The notes under the pieces: model-generated
Database searches by the model: none
What the model saw: the letters and a program-made list of their open reading frames with translations, nothing else
Told to the model about the DNA's origin: nothing
NCBI RefSeq assembly: GCF_024704385.1
Contig: NZ_JAJDFX010000002.1
Span: forward strand, 4,216,001-4,280,000
DNA length: 64,000 nt
From: Cellulomonas sp. P24
Lineage (GTDB): Bacteria > Actinomycetota > Actinomycetes > Actinomycetales > Cellulomonadaceae
Direction: 5' to 3'
Made by a program: the position numbers and the translations under genes
Part shown: positions 9,857-19,161 of the stretch, piece by piece
Numbering within the stretch: position 1 is the stretch's first letter
How the letters are laid out: the number at the start of each line of letters is the position of its first letter

Positions 9857-10177
9857 ATGTTCCGCAACGGTCTGCAGCTCAGCCATGTGATCGTGGTGCT
9901 GATCATCGTGGTGCTCCTGTTCGGTGCCAGGCGGCTCCCCGACGCGGCGAAGAGCATCGGTCAGTCACTGAAGATCTTCAAGAACGAGATCAAGGACCTC
10001 AAGGCCGACGACACCGCGCCCGTGCCGCCGTCGGCGCCGGCACCCGCCGAGCAGCCGTCACCTTCTCCGGCTGCACCACCGGACTCGTCGCCCGCTGGTG
10101 CGGAGCCGCCCACGACGCCACCGGTGTCCCCGGGCCCCGATCAGGCGCCGCCCCCCGGCTCCGCACCCCAGGCCTGA
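9857..10177 (+). CDS. tatA: Sec-independent translocase subunit TatA
   Basis: The 106-residue protein has the TatA layout: a short exposed N-terminus, a membrane helix (residues 9-23), the FGARRLPDAA hinge, an amphipathic helix (SIGQSLKIFKNEIKD, about 37-51) and a free acidic tail. Here the tail is unusually rich in Pro, Ala and Ser. TatA forms the pore ring of the twin-arginine export system. It has a good ribosome site (GGAGGGG at 9847-9853) and a TAGCAT -10 box near 9818. tatC follows six bases later. Confidence 0.95.
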   Translation: MFRNGLQLSHVIVVLIIVVLLFGARRLPDAAKSIGQSLKIFKNEIKDLKADDTAPVPPSAPAPAEQPSPSPAAPPDSSPAGAEPPTTPPVSPGPDQAPPPGSAPQA

Positions 10178-10183
10178 TCCTCG

Positions 10184-11044
10184 ATGGCCCCAGGTCCGGA
10201 CCGCTCCTCGACGGGCGGTCGAATGCCGTTGCGCGCTCACCTGATCGAGCTGCGCAAACGACTGGTCCTCGCCGTGATCGGCCTCGTGGTCGGTGGAGTG
10301 ATCGGGTGGATCCTCTACGACCCGGTGTTCGGTGCGTTGCAGGAGCCGCTCCTCAAGGCGGGGGCGGCACGCCACGGCGTGGTCGCCCTGAACTTCTCCG
10401 GCGTCGCGACGTCGTTCGACATGAAGATCAAGGTGTCGCTGTTCCTCGGGGTGCTCGTGACCAGCCCGTGGTGGATCTACCAGCTCTGGGCCTTCATCAC
10501 GCCCGGGCTGACCCGTAAGGAACGCCTGTACGCCGTGGGCTTCCTGTCCGCCTCTGTCCCGTTGTTCCTGGTGGGCTCGTATCTCGCGTGGTGGGCGCTG
10601 CCGAACGCCGTCGCCCTGCTGACCGAGTTCACGCCGAAGAACGCCGTCAACTACATCGACGCGCAGACGTACCTGAGCTTCGTCATGCGCCTGATCCTCG
10701 CGTTCGGGCTGGCCTTCCTGCTTCCGGTCGTGATGGTGGCCGTGAACTTCGCGGGCCTCGTGCAGGCCCGGACCTGGGCCAAGGGCTGGCGCTGGGCGGT
10801 GATGGCGGCGTTCGTCTTCTCGGCCGTGATGACCCCGACGCCTGATGCCGTGACGATGATCGTGCTGGCCCTCCCGATCTGCTTCCTCTACTTCGCAGCG
10901 GTGGGCATCGGCATGCTGCATGACCGTCGCGTGGACCGCGATCGACTCGCGCAGGGCCTGCCGCGTCTCGACGGGACCTACCCAGAGGATGCGGACACCA
11001 CGCCACCGGGGGAGTCCACACGCTCGGCTGAGAGCGGTCGGTGA
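10184..11044 (+). CDS. tatC: Sec-independent translocase subunit TatC
   Basis: The 286-residue membrane protein is the twin-arginine signal receptor. After a short hydrophilic start it has MPLRAHLIELRKRL, the cytosolic signal-peptide-binding motif, then six membrane helices. Family residues visible are the FSGVATSFDMKIKVSLFLG stretch, PWWIYQLWAFITPGL with its conserved loop, and the SAVMTPTPDAVTM region between the last helices. The C-terminal ~40 residues are soluble and acidic. It overlaps the next gene by four bases. Confidence 0.96.
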   Translation: MAPGPDRSSTGGRMPLRAHLIELRKRLVLAVIGLVVGGVIGWILYDPVFGALQEPLLKAGAARHGVVALNFSGVATSFDMKIKVSLFLGVLVTSPWWIYQLWAFITPGLTRKERLYAVGFLSASVPLFLVGSYLAWWALPNAVALLTEFTPKNAVNYIDAQTYLSFVMRLILAFGLAFLLPVVMVAVNFAGLVQARTWAKGWRWAVMAAFVFSAVMTPTPDAVTMIVLALPICFLYFAAVGIGMLHDRRVDRDRLAQGLPRLDGTYPEDADTTPPGESTRSAESGR

Positions 11045-11952
11045 GCCGGCTCGGCGTCGTCGTCAACCCGACCGCCGGACGGGGTCGAGGGACAGGGCTC
11101 GGCTCGCACGCGACGAGTCTGCTGCGGTCGCGCGGGCACGACGTGATCGATCTGTCCGCCGGGACGATCGCCGAGGCGACCCGCAACGCGCGCCGCGAGA
11201 TCCTCGCCGGGGTCGATGCCCTCGTCGTCGTCGGCGGAGACGGGATGGTCCACCTGGGCGCCAACGTCGTCGCCGGAACCGCGCTCCCGCTCGGCATCGT
11301 CGCTGGGGGGACCGGGAACGACATCGCACGGTCCCTCGGGCTCCCACGACACGAGGTGCGTGCCTCGGTGCAGGCCATCGAGCACGGTCTCGTGCACGGG
11401 GCCCGTCCGATCGACGCTGTGCACGTGAGTACCCCCGAGGGGGACGGCGTCGAGTGGTATCTCGGCGCGCTCTCGTGCGGGGTCGACGCTGCCGTGAACG
11501 CGAGGGCGAACGAGCTCACGTGGCCGCAGGGCGGTGGGCGCTACGTGCGGGCTCTCGGGTCGGTCCTGAGGTCGCTCCGGCCGTACGGCTTCCGGGTCAC
11601 GCACGACGCGGGGGTGTGGGAATCGGCCGGCACCGTCGTCGCGGTCGCGAACGCCCCGCTCTTCGGTGGGGGGATGCGGATCGCTCCGGACGCGTCGATG
11701 GACGACGGGTTGATCGACGTGGTGGTCGCCGGGCCGCTCTCGCGGTCGGGTGTCGTACGTGTCTTCCCACGGATCTACAGCGGTCGGCACGTGGAGCACC
11801 CGGCGGTCCAGGTGTTCCGGACACGATCCGTCCTGATCGAGCCCACCGGGCTCGGGGCCGCACCGCCTCTGGCGTTCGCCGACGGCGAGCCGGTCGCGAT
11901 GCTGCCGCTGCGGGCCGACGTGCGCGCCGGAGCCGTGCACGTGCTGGCCTGA
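11041..11952 (+). CDS. Diacylglycerol kinase-family lipid kinase
   Basis: The 303-residue protein has the DAGK catalytic fold: VVNPTAGRGRG at the start, VVVGGDGMVHLGANV (the GGDGT nucleotide motif, here with Met) near residue 60, and VAGGTGNDIARSLG near 90. The C-terminal half has NAPLFGGGMRIAPDASMDDG, typical of the DgkB/YegS group. The substrate could be diacylglycerol or another membrane lipid; the sequence does not decide. The GTG start overlaps tatC, so they are co-transcribed. Confidence 0.9.
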   Translation: MSRLGVVVNPTAGRGRGTGLGSHATSLLRSRGHDVIDLSAGTIAEATRNARREILAGVDALVVVGGDGMVHLGANVVAGTALPLGIVAGGTGNDIARSLGLPRHEVRASVQAIEHGLVHGARPIDAVHVSTPEGDGVEWYLGALSCGVDAAVNARANELTWPQGGGRYVRALGSVLRSLRPYGFRVTHDAGVWESAGTVVAVANAPLFGGGMRIAPDASMDDGLIDVVVAGPLSRSGVVRVFPRIYSGRHVEHPAVQVFRTRSVLIEPTGLGAAPPLAFADGEPVAMLPLRADVRAGAVHVLA

Positions 11953-12025
11953 GGGATCCGTCCCGGCGATCGGACGCCGTGCCGCGTCGCGACGGAGTGA
12001 CGCCGACTGACCGTAGGCTGACGAC

Positions 12026-14923
12026 ATGGCCAGCACCGCGCGGTCCCGGTCCGCCGTCTCGTCGCCGGCTTCGGCGGGTTCCTCCGTCACCGGTGCGTCA
12101 GCGGACTCGCACAGTCCGGCCGAGAGGTATGCGGCGGCGCGACAGCGGGCTGCCGAGTCCCGGACCTCGCTGGCCCAGTTCCGGACGACCGTGGGCTTCG
12201 AGCTCGACGACTTCCAGGTCGAGGCGTGCCGGGCGGTCGAGGACGGCCGCGGGGTGCTCGTCGCCGCCCCGACGGGCGCAGGGAAGACGATCGTCGGCGA
12301 GTTCGCGGTGCACCTGGCACTCGCGACCGGTCGCAAGGCGTTCTACACGACTCCGATCAAGGCGTTGTCGAACCAGAAGTACGCGGACCTGGTGCGCCAG
12401 CACGGTGCGGACCGGATCGGTCTCCTCACCGGAGACACGACGGTCAACGGCGAGGCGCCGGTGGTCGTCATGACCACCGAGGTGCTGCGCAACATGCTCT
12501 ACGCCGGGTCCGCGACGCTCGATGGCCTGGGCTACGTGGTGATGGACGAGGTGCACTACCTTGCCGACCGGTTCCGCGGACCGGTCTGGGAGGAGGTGAT
12601 CATCCACCTGGCCCCGGACGTCCAGCTGGTCTCGCTGTCGGCCACGGTGTCCAACGCCGAGGAGTTCGGGGACTGGCTCGAGATGGTTCGGGGCGACACG
12701 GCCGTGGTCGTGACCGAGCACCGTCCGGTCCCGCTCGGCCAGCACGTGCTCGTCCGCGGTGACCTGCACGACCTGTACGCGGGCCATGTGGATCCGACCG
12801 CGCCGGGGGTGAACCCCCCGATCAACCCCGAGCTGGCCGCGCTGCTCCGGCGCCGGTCGTCCGACGAGACTCCGCGAGGTGGCGGCCCGGGCCGACGGGG
12901 CGATCGTGGCTATCGGGGACCCGGCGGCATGCGCCCCGGCGGTGGGCACCGTCCGACCTCGCGGTTCGCGGTGGTGGACCTGCTGGAAGAGGCCCACCTG
13001 CTCCCGTCGATCTACTTCATCTTCTCGCGCGCGGGTTGCCAGGGCGCGGTCGCGCAGTGCGTCGCTGCGGGTCTGCGGTTGACGACGCCCGCGCAGGAGG
13101 CCGAGATCCGCCGCATCGTCGAGGAGCGGTGCGCGACGATTCCCGCCGAGGACCTCGACGTCCTCGGGTACTGGGAGTGGAGCGACGCGCTGGCCCGCGG
13201 GATCGCCGCCCATCACGCGGGCATGCTGCCCCTGTTCAAGGAGACTGTCGAGGACCTGTTCTCCCGCGGGCTCGTGCGCGTCGTGTTCGCGACGGAGACG
13301 CTGGCCCTCGGGATCAACATGCCGGCGCGTTCCGTCGTGCTCGAGAAGCTCGTGAAGTGGGACGGCCGCAGTCATGTCGACATGACGCCGGGGGAGTACA
13401 CCCAGCTGACCGGTCGTGCGGGCCGCCGGGGGATCGACACGGAGGGGCACGCGGTGGTCGTCGACCATCCCGGCCTGGACCCCGTCGCGCTGGCCGGGCT
13501 CGCGTCGAAGCGGCTGTACCCGCTGCGCTCGAGCTTCCGCCCGACGTACAACATGGCGGTCAACCTCGTGGCACAGGTCGGCAGGGAACGGGCCCGAGAG
13601 GTCCTGGAGACGTCCTTCGCGCAGTTCCAGGCCGACCGGGGTGTCGTGGGCCTGGCACGGCAGGCCCAGGCCCACACCGAGGCGTTGGAGGGGTATGCCG
13701 AGGCCATGCGCTGCGACCGGGGGGACTTCGCGGAGTATGCCGCCCTGCGACGGGCGATCACCGACCGTGAGCACGCGCTGAGTCGTCAGGCGGGCGCGGC
13801 GCGTCGGGCCGAGATCGCGGCCACGCTGACCGGTCTCCGTGCAGGTGATGTCCTGGCGATCCCGTCGGGTCGGCGGACCGTGCATGCCGTCGTCCTCGAC
13901 CCGGGTGCCGATGGCGAGTTCGACGGCCCGCACCCGGTCGTCCTGACGACGGAGCGACAGGTGCGGACACTGACCACGTCGGACGTCGGTGACGGCGCGC
14001 GCCAGGTCGGCTACCTGCGGGTTCCGCGTGACCTCTCGCCGCGGAACGCTGCGGGCCGCCGAGACCTCGCTGCGCGCCTGCGGGCGGCCATCGACTCGGG
14101 ACGGGTCGGCGGCCGCGACGCGTCACGCGATCACGGCGGGCCAGCGGGAGGCAGGCATCCACGGAAGCGGCACCGCACGGACGGCGGGGACGACGCCGAG
14201 GTGCAGCGTCTGAGGCGCGAGCTGCGCGCCCACCCGTGCCACGGTTGCCCGGACCGGGAGACGCATGCGCGATGGGCGGAGCGCTGGTGGCGCCTTCAGC
14301 ACGAGCACGACGCGCTCGTGGCGCGCATCGAAGGCCGGACGAGCTCGATCGCGCGGGTCTTCGACCGCATCTGCGACGTGCTCACCGGTCTGGGCTACCT
14401 CGACGGCACCGTCACGCCCGAGGGGCAGTGGCTCCGTCGGCTGTACGCCGAGAACGACCTGCTGGTCGCGGAGTGCCTCCGCCGCGGCGTGTGGGACGAG
14501 CTCGACGCACCCGGGCTCGCCGCGGCGGTCTCGACGCTCGTGTACTCCGCGCGGCGGGACGACCGTGACGAGGACCCACGCATCCCCGGTGGCCCGCAGA
14601 GTCGCCTCGGGATCGCGCTCGGAGAGACGCTCCGGATCTGGTCGGAGCTCGACGACCTCGAGACGTCCCACCGGATCGAGGCGACCGGGTCCCTCGATCT
14701 CGGTCTGGTCGAGTCGGTGCACCGGTGGGCCAACGGGAGGAGCCTCGATGCCGTCCTCCGAGGCAGCGAGCTGGCTGCGGGCGACTTCGTCCGGTGGTGC
14801 AAGCAGGTGATCGACCTCCTCGACCAGATCGCCGACGCGGCGCCGCACGACCACGTACGGCTGACGGCGCATCGCGCGGTGCAGTCGCTGCGTCGAGGCG
14901 TCGTGGCCTACTCGTCCGTGTAG
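12026..14923 (+). CDS. helY: DEAD/DEAH-box helicase of the HelY/Ski2-Mtr4 type
   Basis: The 965-residue protein has helicase motif I APTGAGKT near residues 81-88, motif II DEVH near 174, motif III SLSATVSN, and motif VI QLTGRAGRRGID near 463. The C-terminal half carries the DSHCT-type domain with LRELCRRG-like LVAECLRRGVWDELD. This is the actinobacterial relative of eukaryotic exosome helicases and probably remodels RNA; direct function is not settled. An acidic/basic low-complexity insert rich in Arg and Gly lies near 280-310. TAGGCT (12014-12019) is six bases before the ATG, so the start is probably leaderless. Confidence 0.93.
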   Translation: MASTARSRSAVSSPASAGSSVTGASADSHSPAERYAAARQRAAESRTSLAQFRTTVGFELDDFQVEACRAVEDGRGVLVAAPTGAGKTIVGEFAVHLALATGRKAFYTTPIKALSNQKYADLVRQHGADRIGLLTGDTTVNGEAPVVVMTTEVLRNMLYAGSATLDGLGYVVMDEVHYLADRFRGPVWEEVIIHLAPDVQLVSLSATVSNAEEFGDWLEMVRGDTAVVVTEHRPVPLGQHVLVRGDLHDLYAGHVDPTAPGVNPPINPELAALLRRRSSDETPRGGGPGRRGDRGYRGPGGMRPGGGHRPTSRFAVVDLLEEAHLLPSIYFIFSRAGCQGAVAQCVAAGLRLTTPAQEAEIRRIVEERCATIPAEDLDVLGYWEWSDALARGIAAHHAGMLPLFKETVEDLFSRGLVRVVFATETLALGINMPARSVVLEKLVKWDGRSHVDMTPGEYTQLTGRAGRRGIDTEGHAVVVDHPGLDPVALAGLASKRLYPLRSSFRPTYNMAVNLVAQVGRERAREVLETSFAQFQADRGVVGLARQAQAHTEALEGYAEAMRCDRGDFAEYAALRRAITDREHALSRQAGAARRAEIAATLTGLRAGDVLAIPSGRRTVHAVVLDPGADGEFDGPHPVVLTTERQVRTLTTSDVGDGARQVGYLRVPRDLSPRNAAGRRDLAARLRAAIDSGRVGGRDASRDHGGPAGGRHPRKRHRTDGGDDAEVQRLRRELRAHPCHGCPDRETHARWAERWWRLQHEHDALVARIEGRTSSIARVFDRICDVLTGLGYLDGTVTPEGQWLRRLYAENDLLVAECLRRGVWDELDAPGLAAAVSTLVYSARRDDRDEDPRIPGGPQSRLGIALGETLRIWSELDDLETSHRIEATGSLDLGLVESVHRWANGRSLDAVLRGSELAAGDFVRWCKQVIDLLDQIADAAPHDHVRLTAHRAVQSLRRGVVAYSSV

Positions 14924-14987
14924 CGGAGTGGGCCCTCCTGGGGCCCGGGTGGGTGGGAGAGGCGCGCCTGCCCTATCGTCAGACCAC

Positions 14988-16631
14988 GTGAGCAGCACTC
15001 TGTACCGCAACGGCGTGGTCCACTCGGCGTCCGACCCGTTCGCCGAGGCGGTCCTGGTGGCCGACGGCGTCGTCGTGTGGCTCGGCTCGGACGACACCGC
15101 GAGCGGCCTGGTCGACTCCGCCGACGAGGTCGTCGACCTCGACGGTGCGCTCGTCGCGCCGGCGTTCGTCGACGCGCACGCGCACGTTCTGGAGACGGCC
15201 TTCGTCCTCGAGGGCGTGGACCTCACCGAGCGTGGTGGGGTGCGAAGCCTCGGGGACGCCCTGGACCGGGTCGCGCGCGCCGCTGCCGGGCTGGCGCCTG
15301 GTGCCACGCTGATCGGGCACGGCTGGGACGAGACCTCGTGGCCGGAGGGTCGCGGCCCCACGGGTGAGGAGCTCGACCGCGCGTCCGGAGGTGCGCGCGT
15401 CTACCTGGCGCGGGTGGACGTGCACTCGGGCGTCGTGTCGCCTGCGCTCGCGTCGACCGTCGGCCTGGAGGCCGAGGCGGGATGGTCCTCCGACGGTCGG
15501 GTGGTGGGCGCGGCGCACCACGCCGCCCGCATGTTCGCCCGGTCGGTCGACACCCGTCGCCGCGACGACCTCTACGGACGCGCCCTGGCCGAGGCTGCTG
15601 CCCACGGCATCGCCTCCGTGCACGAGCACAGCGCTCCGTACATCGACACCAGGGAGGGTCTTCGTGCCCTGCTGGACATGACGCGGGAGCCCGGGGCGCG
15701 CTTGCCGCTGGTGGTCGGATACCGTGCCGAGCTCTGCGTGACAGCGGACGACGCCTTGGAGCTCCTTGCGGAGATCCCCGGCCTGACCGGGATCGGTGGC
15801 GACCTGAACGTCGACGGGTCGTTCCGCTCCCGTACGGCGGCACTGCGGACGCCCTACCAGGACCTCTCCGCGGACGGCGTCGCATCGACGGGCGACCTGT
15901 ACCTGACGGGGGAGCAGATCTCCAACCACGTGGGCGCGGCGACCCGTGCCGGGCTCCAGGCGAGCCTCCACGTCACCGGTGACCTGGCGATGGACGAGCT
16001 CCTCGTGGGTGTGCGCGCCGCCGCAGAGGTCGAGGGCATCGGCGCGATCCGTGCGGCGGGGCATCGTGCGGAGTCGGCCGCGATGATCGATGCGCCTCAC
16101 CTGGCGGCACTCGTCCTGCTGGGTGTGCGCCTGAGCATGCAACCCGCCTTCGACGCGACCTGGGGTGGCGCGGACGGGATGTTCGCGGCCCGGCTGGGCG
16201 CGGTGCGTGCGGCCGCGCTGCACCCGTTCGCCGACATCGCCGCCGCGGGTATCCCGCTGGCCTTCGGCTCCGACTCGCCCATCACGCCGTTCGACCCGTG
16301 GGCGGGCGTGCGTGCGGCGGTGTGGCACCACCAGGCGGACCAACGCATCTCCGCCCGCGCGGCGTTCCGCGCGCACACGCGGGCCGGGTGGCGGCTGGCG
16401 GGCCTGGACGACACCGGGGCGGGGCAGATCCGGGTCGGTGCTCCCGCCCATCTCGCCATCTGGCGTGCGGAGCATCTTGCCGTCCAAGGTGGCGACGGCA
16501 CGGTCTCGGCGTGGAGCACGGATGCGCGCGCGGGTACCCCGCTCCTTCCGGATCTGGATCCGGGGGCACCAGACCCGGTGTGCTTGCGGACCCTTCGCGA
16601 CGGCGTCGTCCTGTTCGACGAGATGGGTTGA
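14988..16631 (+). CDS. Amidohydrolase family protein (YtcJ type)
   Basis: The 547-residue protein is a metal-dependent TIM-barrel hydrolase. Metal-binding motifs are FVDAHAHVLE near residue 60, a conserved HEHSAPYID segment, GHRAESA near 360 and the FGSDSPITPFDPW motif with the catalytic Asp near 430. The N- and C-terminal beta domain is typical of the YtcJ-like group (RNGVVHSASDPFAEAVLVADG). The substrate is unknown. GTG 14988 is preceded by TATCGT (14974-14979) at eight bases, which supports this start over earlier ones. Confidence 0.88.
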   Translation: MSSTLYRNGVVHSASDPFAEAVLVADGVVVWLGSDDTASGLVDSADEVVDLDGALVAPAFVDAHAHVLETAFVLEGVDLTERGGVRSLGDALDRVARAAAGLAPGATLIGHGWDETSWPEGRGPTGEELDRASGGARVYLARVDVHSGVVSPALASTVGLEAEAGWSSDGRVVGAAHHAARMFARSVDTRRRDDLYGRALAEAAAHGIASVHEHSAPYIDTREGLRALLDMTREPGARLPLVVGYRAELCVTADDALELLAEIPGLTGIGGDLNVDGSFRSRTAALRTPYQDLSADGVASTGDLYLTGEQISNHVGAATRAGLQASLHVTGDLAMDELLVGVRAAAEVEGIGAIRAAGHRAESAAMIDAPHLAALVLLGVRLSMQPAFDATWGGADGMFAARLGAVRAAALHPFADIAAAGIPLAFGSDSPITPFDPWAGVRAAVWHHQADQRISARAAFRAHTRAGWRLAGLDDTGAGQIRVGAPAHLAIWRAEHLAVQGGDGTVSAWSTDARAGTPLLPDLDPGAPDPVCLRTLRDGVVLFDEMG

Positions 16632-16968
16632 GCAGGCGGGCAGCGTGCCGGTGCCCCGAGGCCGACACGCCGTGCGACACGCCAGCTCTCGTCGGGGATC
16701 GGTCGACACCACTAGGGAGTTGACCTGCAGCGATGTTCATCACCTGGGCAAATGCCACCTTGACAGCAGTCGCAAGATGAGTAACTTCTCAGATGTTCCA
16801 CACCGCAGCTGCGGAGGTGGACGCAGGGGATCCTGACGGTTGCCCACACCGGCTGGGCCCGCGTGTTCAGTAGACAACGGACGGTGCCCATCGAGGGCGC
16901 GCCCGGCACGAAGGACACGCGGGCCTTCCCGGAGTTCCCCTTCCAGCGACCTGGCGTACGCTTCGGCG
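16632..16968. other. Intergenic stretch upstream of lnt, with a promoter-like pair
   Basis: No convincing gene. It is less GC-rich than its surroundings between about 16730 and 16800. TTGACA (16760-16765) and TAACTT (16782-16787) are 16 bases apart and look like a sigma-70 promoter pointing towards lnt, which would give a ~175-base leader. Two tiny frames (ATG 16736, 15 codons; ATG 16777, 19 codons) lack ribosome sites. The last bases of the stretch carry TACGCT (16957-16962), a second, leaderless promoter for lnt. Confidence 0.45.
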
Positions 16969-18531
16969 GTGCCTGTGCGAGAACCGACCCGGTGGTGGTC
17001 CGTCGTCCTCGCCGTAGCAGGTGGTCTCCTGACCGAGGCTGCGTTCCCCGATCTCGGATGGTGGGGATGCGCCTTCCTCGGGATCGCCGCCCTGTTCCTG
17101 GCGATGGGCCGTGACAGCGCTCGGTGGAACGCTCTCGTCGGTCTGGCGTGGGGACTGGCCTTCTTCGCCCCGCAGATCAACTGGGCGGACTACGCCGTCG
17201 GACGAGTGCCGTGGCTCGCCCTCACGGTGTTCGAGGCCTGCTACATCGCCGTGTTCGGCGCGGTGTGGTCATGGGCGCGGCGTGGCGCCGTGATCTGGCG
17301 GAGTGCCCCGCTGCAGACAGGCGCGTTCGTCATCCTCTGGGTTGCCGTCGAGGACCTCCGCTCGAGTGTTCCGTTCGGCGGGTTCCCGTGGGGGCGCCTG
17401 GCGTTCTCCCAGTCCGACTCTCCCTTGCTGGCGCTGGCGTGGCTCGGCGGTGCACCGCTTGTCTCCGCGGCCGTGTGCCTGATCGGTGTCGCGACGGCGC
17501 TGGCCCTGACGGCAACCCGCACGTTGCGGCTCGGCCGTGCGCTCGGCGCGATCGGTGTGGTCGTCGTCGTGGTCGTCGCCCCGTTGCTCATCCCGCTCGA
17601 CACCCAGGCGGAGGACGGCACACTCCGTGTCGGCGCGGTGCAGGGCAACGTCCCGACGCCGGGGCTCGATGCGTTCGCGCAGGCGGGGAAGGTTCTCGAC
17701 AACCACCTCGCCGGGACGCGGGCGCTCCTCGACCAGGTGAAGCCCGGGTACCTCGACGTCGTCCTCTGGCCGGAGAACGGCACCGACATCGACCCCGAGG
17801 CGAACGCGGCGGCTGCAGCGGCCATCGACGCTGCCGCGCGGGCGGTTGGCGCTCCTCTTCTCGTCGGCACGGTCCAGTACCCGAAGACCGGAGGACGGTA
17901 CAACACCGCCGTGCTCTGGGAGCCGGGTGTGGGCGTGGTCGCCAGCTACACCAAGCAGCACCCGGCGCCGTTCGCGGAGTACATCCCGCTGCGCAGCCTG
18001 CTGCGCCCGTTCTCGTCGGCGGTGGACCTCGTGCAGGTGGACATGCTTCCGGGAACGAAGGTCGGCGTCGTGCCGTTGGCCTCGCCGCGGCTCGGACGAA
18101 CGGTGAAGCTCGGCGACGTGATCTGCTTCGAGGTCGCGTACGACGAGCTGCCTCGTGCGGCGGTCCGTGCCGGTGCCGAGGTGCTCGTGGTGCAGACGAA
18201 CAACGCGTCGTTCGGCTTCACGGCAGAGTCGACGCAGCAGCTCGCGATGTCTCGGCTCCGTGCGGTGGAGCTGGGGCGCGCCACGGTGCAGATCTCGACC
18301 GTGGGCGTCAGCGCGGTGATCGCACCCAACGGTGTCGTCAGTGATCGCACCGGTCTGTTCACGCCGGCCCAGCTGGTGGCTCAGCTTCCTCTTCGGCACT
18401 CGCTCACTCCGGCCGCGGTGCTGGGAGCGTGGCCGGTACGGGTGGCCGACCTGCTGGCGGCCATCGTCCTCCTTGCCGGGTGCACCGGCGCCGCACGGAT
18501 CAGACGCGGGGTGCGGGCGACCGCAAGCTGA
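16969..18531 (+). CDS. lnt: Apolipoprotein N-acyltransferase
   Basis: The 520-residue protein has six or so N-terminal membrane helices (about residues 8-210) and a periplasm-facing nitrilase domain (about 220-480). The catalytic triad is visible as Glu in PAPFAEYIPLR, Lys in the LWPENGTDI/ASYTKQH region and Cys in GDVICFEVAYDE. It adds the third acyl chain to lipoproteins. GTG 16969 is chosen because TACGCT lies six bases upstream. In mycobacteria the neighbouring polyprenol mannosyltransferase gene is fused or adjacent; none is found here. Confidence 0.95.
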   Translation: MPVREPTRWWSVVLAVAGGLLTEAAFPDLGWWGCAFLGIAALFLAMGRDSARWNALVGLAWGLAFFAPQINWADYAVGRVPWLALTVFEACYIAVFGAVWSWARRGAVIWRSAPLQTGAFVILWVAVEDLRSSVPFGGFPWGRLAFSQSDSPLLALAWLGGAPLVSAAVCLIGVATALALTATRTLRLGRALGAIGVVVVVVVAPLLIPLDTQAEDGTLRVGAVQGNVPTPGLDAFAQAGKVLDNHLAGTRALLDQVKPGYLDVVLWPENGTDIDPEANAAAAAAIDAAARAVGAPLLVGTVQYPKTGGRYNTAVLWEPGVGVVASYTKQHPAPFAEYIPLRSLLRPFSSAVDLVQVDMLPGTKVGVVPLASPRLGRTVKLGDVICFEVAYDELPRAAVRAGAEVLVVQTNNASFGFTAESTQQLAMSRLRAVELGRATVQISTVGVSAVIAPNGVVSDRTGLFTPAQLVAQLPLRHSLTPAAVLGAWPVRVADLLAAIVLLAGCTGAARIRRGVRATAS

Positions 18532-18584
18532 ACGTACCCGGCACACGAGGGTGCGTGACCGCCGACGCCACATGACGGCCCTCG

Positions 18585-18635
18585 TCACGACAGAGCAGGA
18601 GCCGGCGCGATGCGCCGGCTCCTGCTCTGTCGTGA
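18585..18635. terminator. Bidirectional terminator between lnt and rbpA
   Basis: A perfect inverted repeat with 24-bp arms (18585-18608 and 18612-18635) and a 3-base loop GAT. It sits between the converging lnt and rbpA genes, 54 bases after lnt and 17 bases after rbpA. There is no T-tract, as is common in GC-rich actinobacteria. It is the longest perfect hairpin noticed in the window. Confidence 0.9.
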
Positions 18636-18651
18636 CCCGTCGGTGTCTGAC

Positions 18652-18996
18652 TCAGGCGCTGCGGCGCAGCTTCCCTGCCCGCAGGAGCGCGAGACGCTCG
18701 TCCAGCAGGTCCTCGAGTTCCTTGATGGTGCGACGCTCGAGGAGCATGTCCCAGTGCGTGCGCGCAGGCTTGGTCGCCTTCGGCTGCGGCTGCTCCGCTC
18801 CCCGGAGAAGAGCCTCCCGGCCACCCGGAAGCTCCCAGGTCAGCGGGACATCGGCCTCGATCGAGAACGGGACCGTGACAGTCTCACCATCCGGGCCGTC
18901 GTAGTGGGCGAGGATGCGTGGAGCGAACTCGACGCCGTCCTCCGTCTCCATGCTCTGGGAACCGATACGCATACCGCGCAATGAGCGGTTCGCCAT
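18652..18996 (-). CDS. rbpA: RNA polymerase-binding protein RbpA
   Basis: The 114-residue protein binds the housekeeping sigma factor and RNA polymerase and stabilises open complexes in actinobacteria. The order of parts is visible: a flexible N-tail with LRGMRIGSQSMETEDG, a central beta domain (FAPRILAHYDGPDGETVTVPF), a basic linker (QPKATKPARTHWDML) and the sigma-interacting helices (RRTIKELEDLLDERLALLR). The ribosome site GGAGG is 5-6 bases before ATG. A sigma-R-type promoter lies about 50 bases upstream. Confidence 0.97.
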   Translation of the reverse strand: MANRSLRGMRIGSQSMETEDGVEFAPRILAHYDGPDGETVTVPFSIEADVPLTWELPGGREALLRGAEQPQPKATKPARTHWDMLLERRTIKELEDLLDERLALLRAGKLRRSA

Positions 18997-19044
18997 GTGG
19001 ACCTCCGTGGTGCTCTGTAGCCATGGGCATGAGTCGTACGTCTT

Positions 19045-19070
19045 AACGAACTGCGTACCGCCGGTGTTCC
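19045..19070 (-). promoter_or_regulatory. Sigma-R (SigH/SigR)-type promoter of rbpA
   Basis: On the minus strand GGAAC (19070-19066) and GTT (19047-19045) are separated by exactly 18 bases, matching the GGAAT/C-N18-GTT consensus of oxidative-stress ECF sigma factors. Transcription would start near 19036, giving a ~40-base leader with a good ribosome site. In Streptomyces rbpA is a known sigma-R target, which agrees with the placement. Confidence 0.75.
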
Positions 19071-19161
19071 GAACTCACGTGAAGGTCCGGTGAACAGTAG
19101 GCGGTCGCCTCGGAACGAGGGTGGTGCTTGCGGCCGCACGAAACTCGATACGGTGGGGTGC

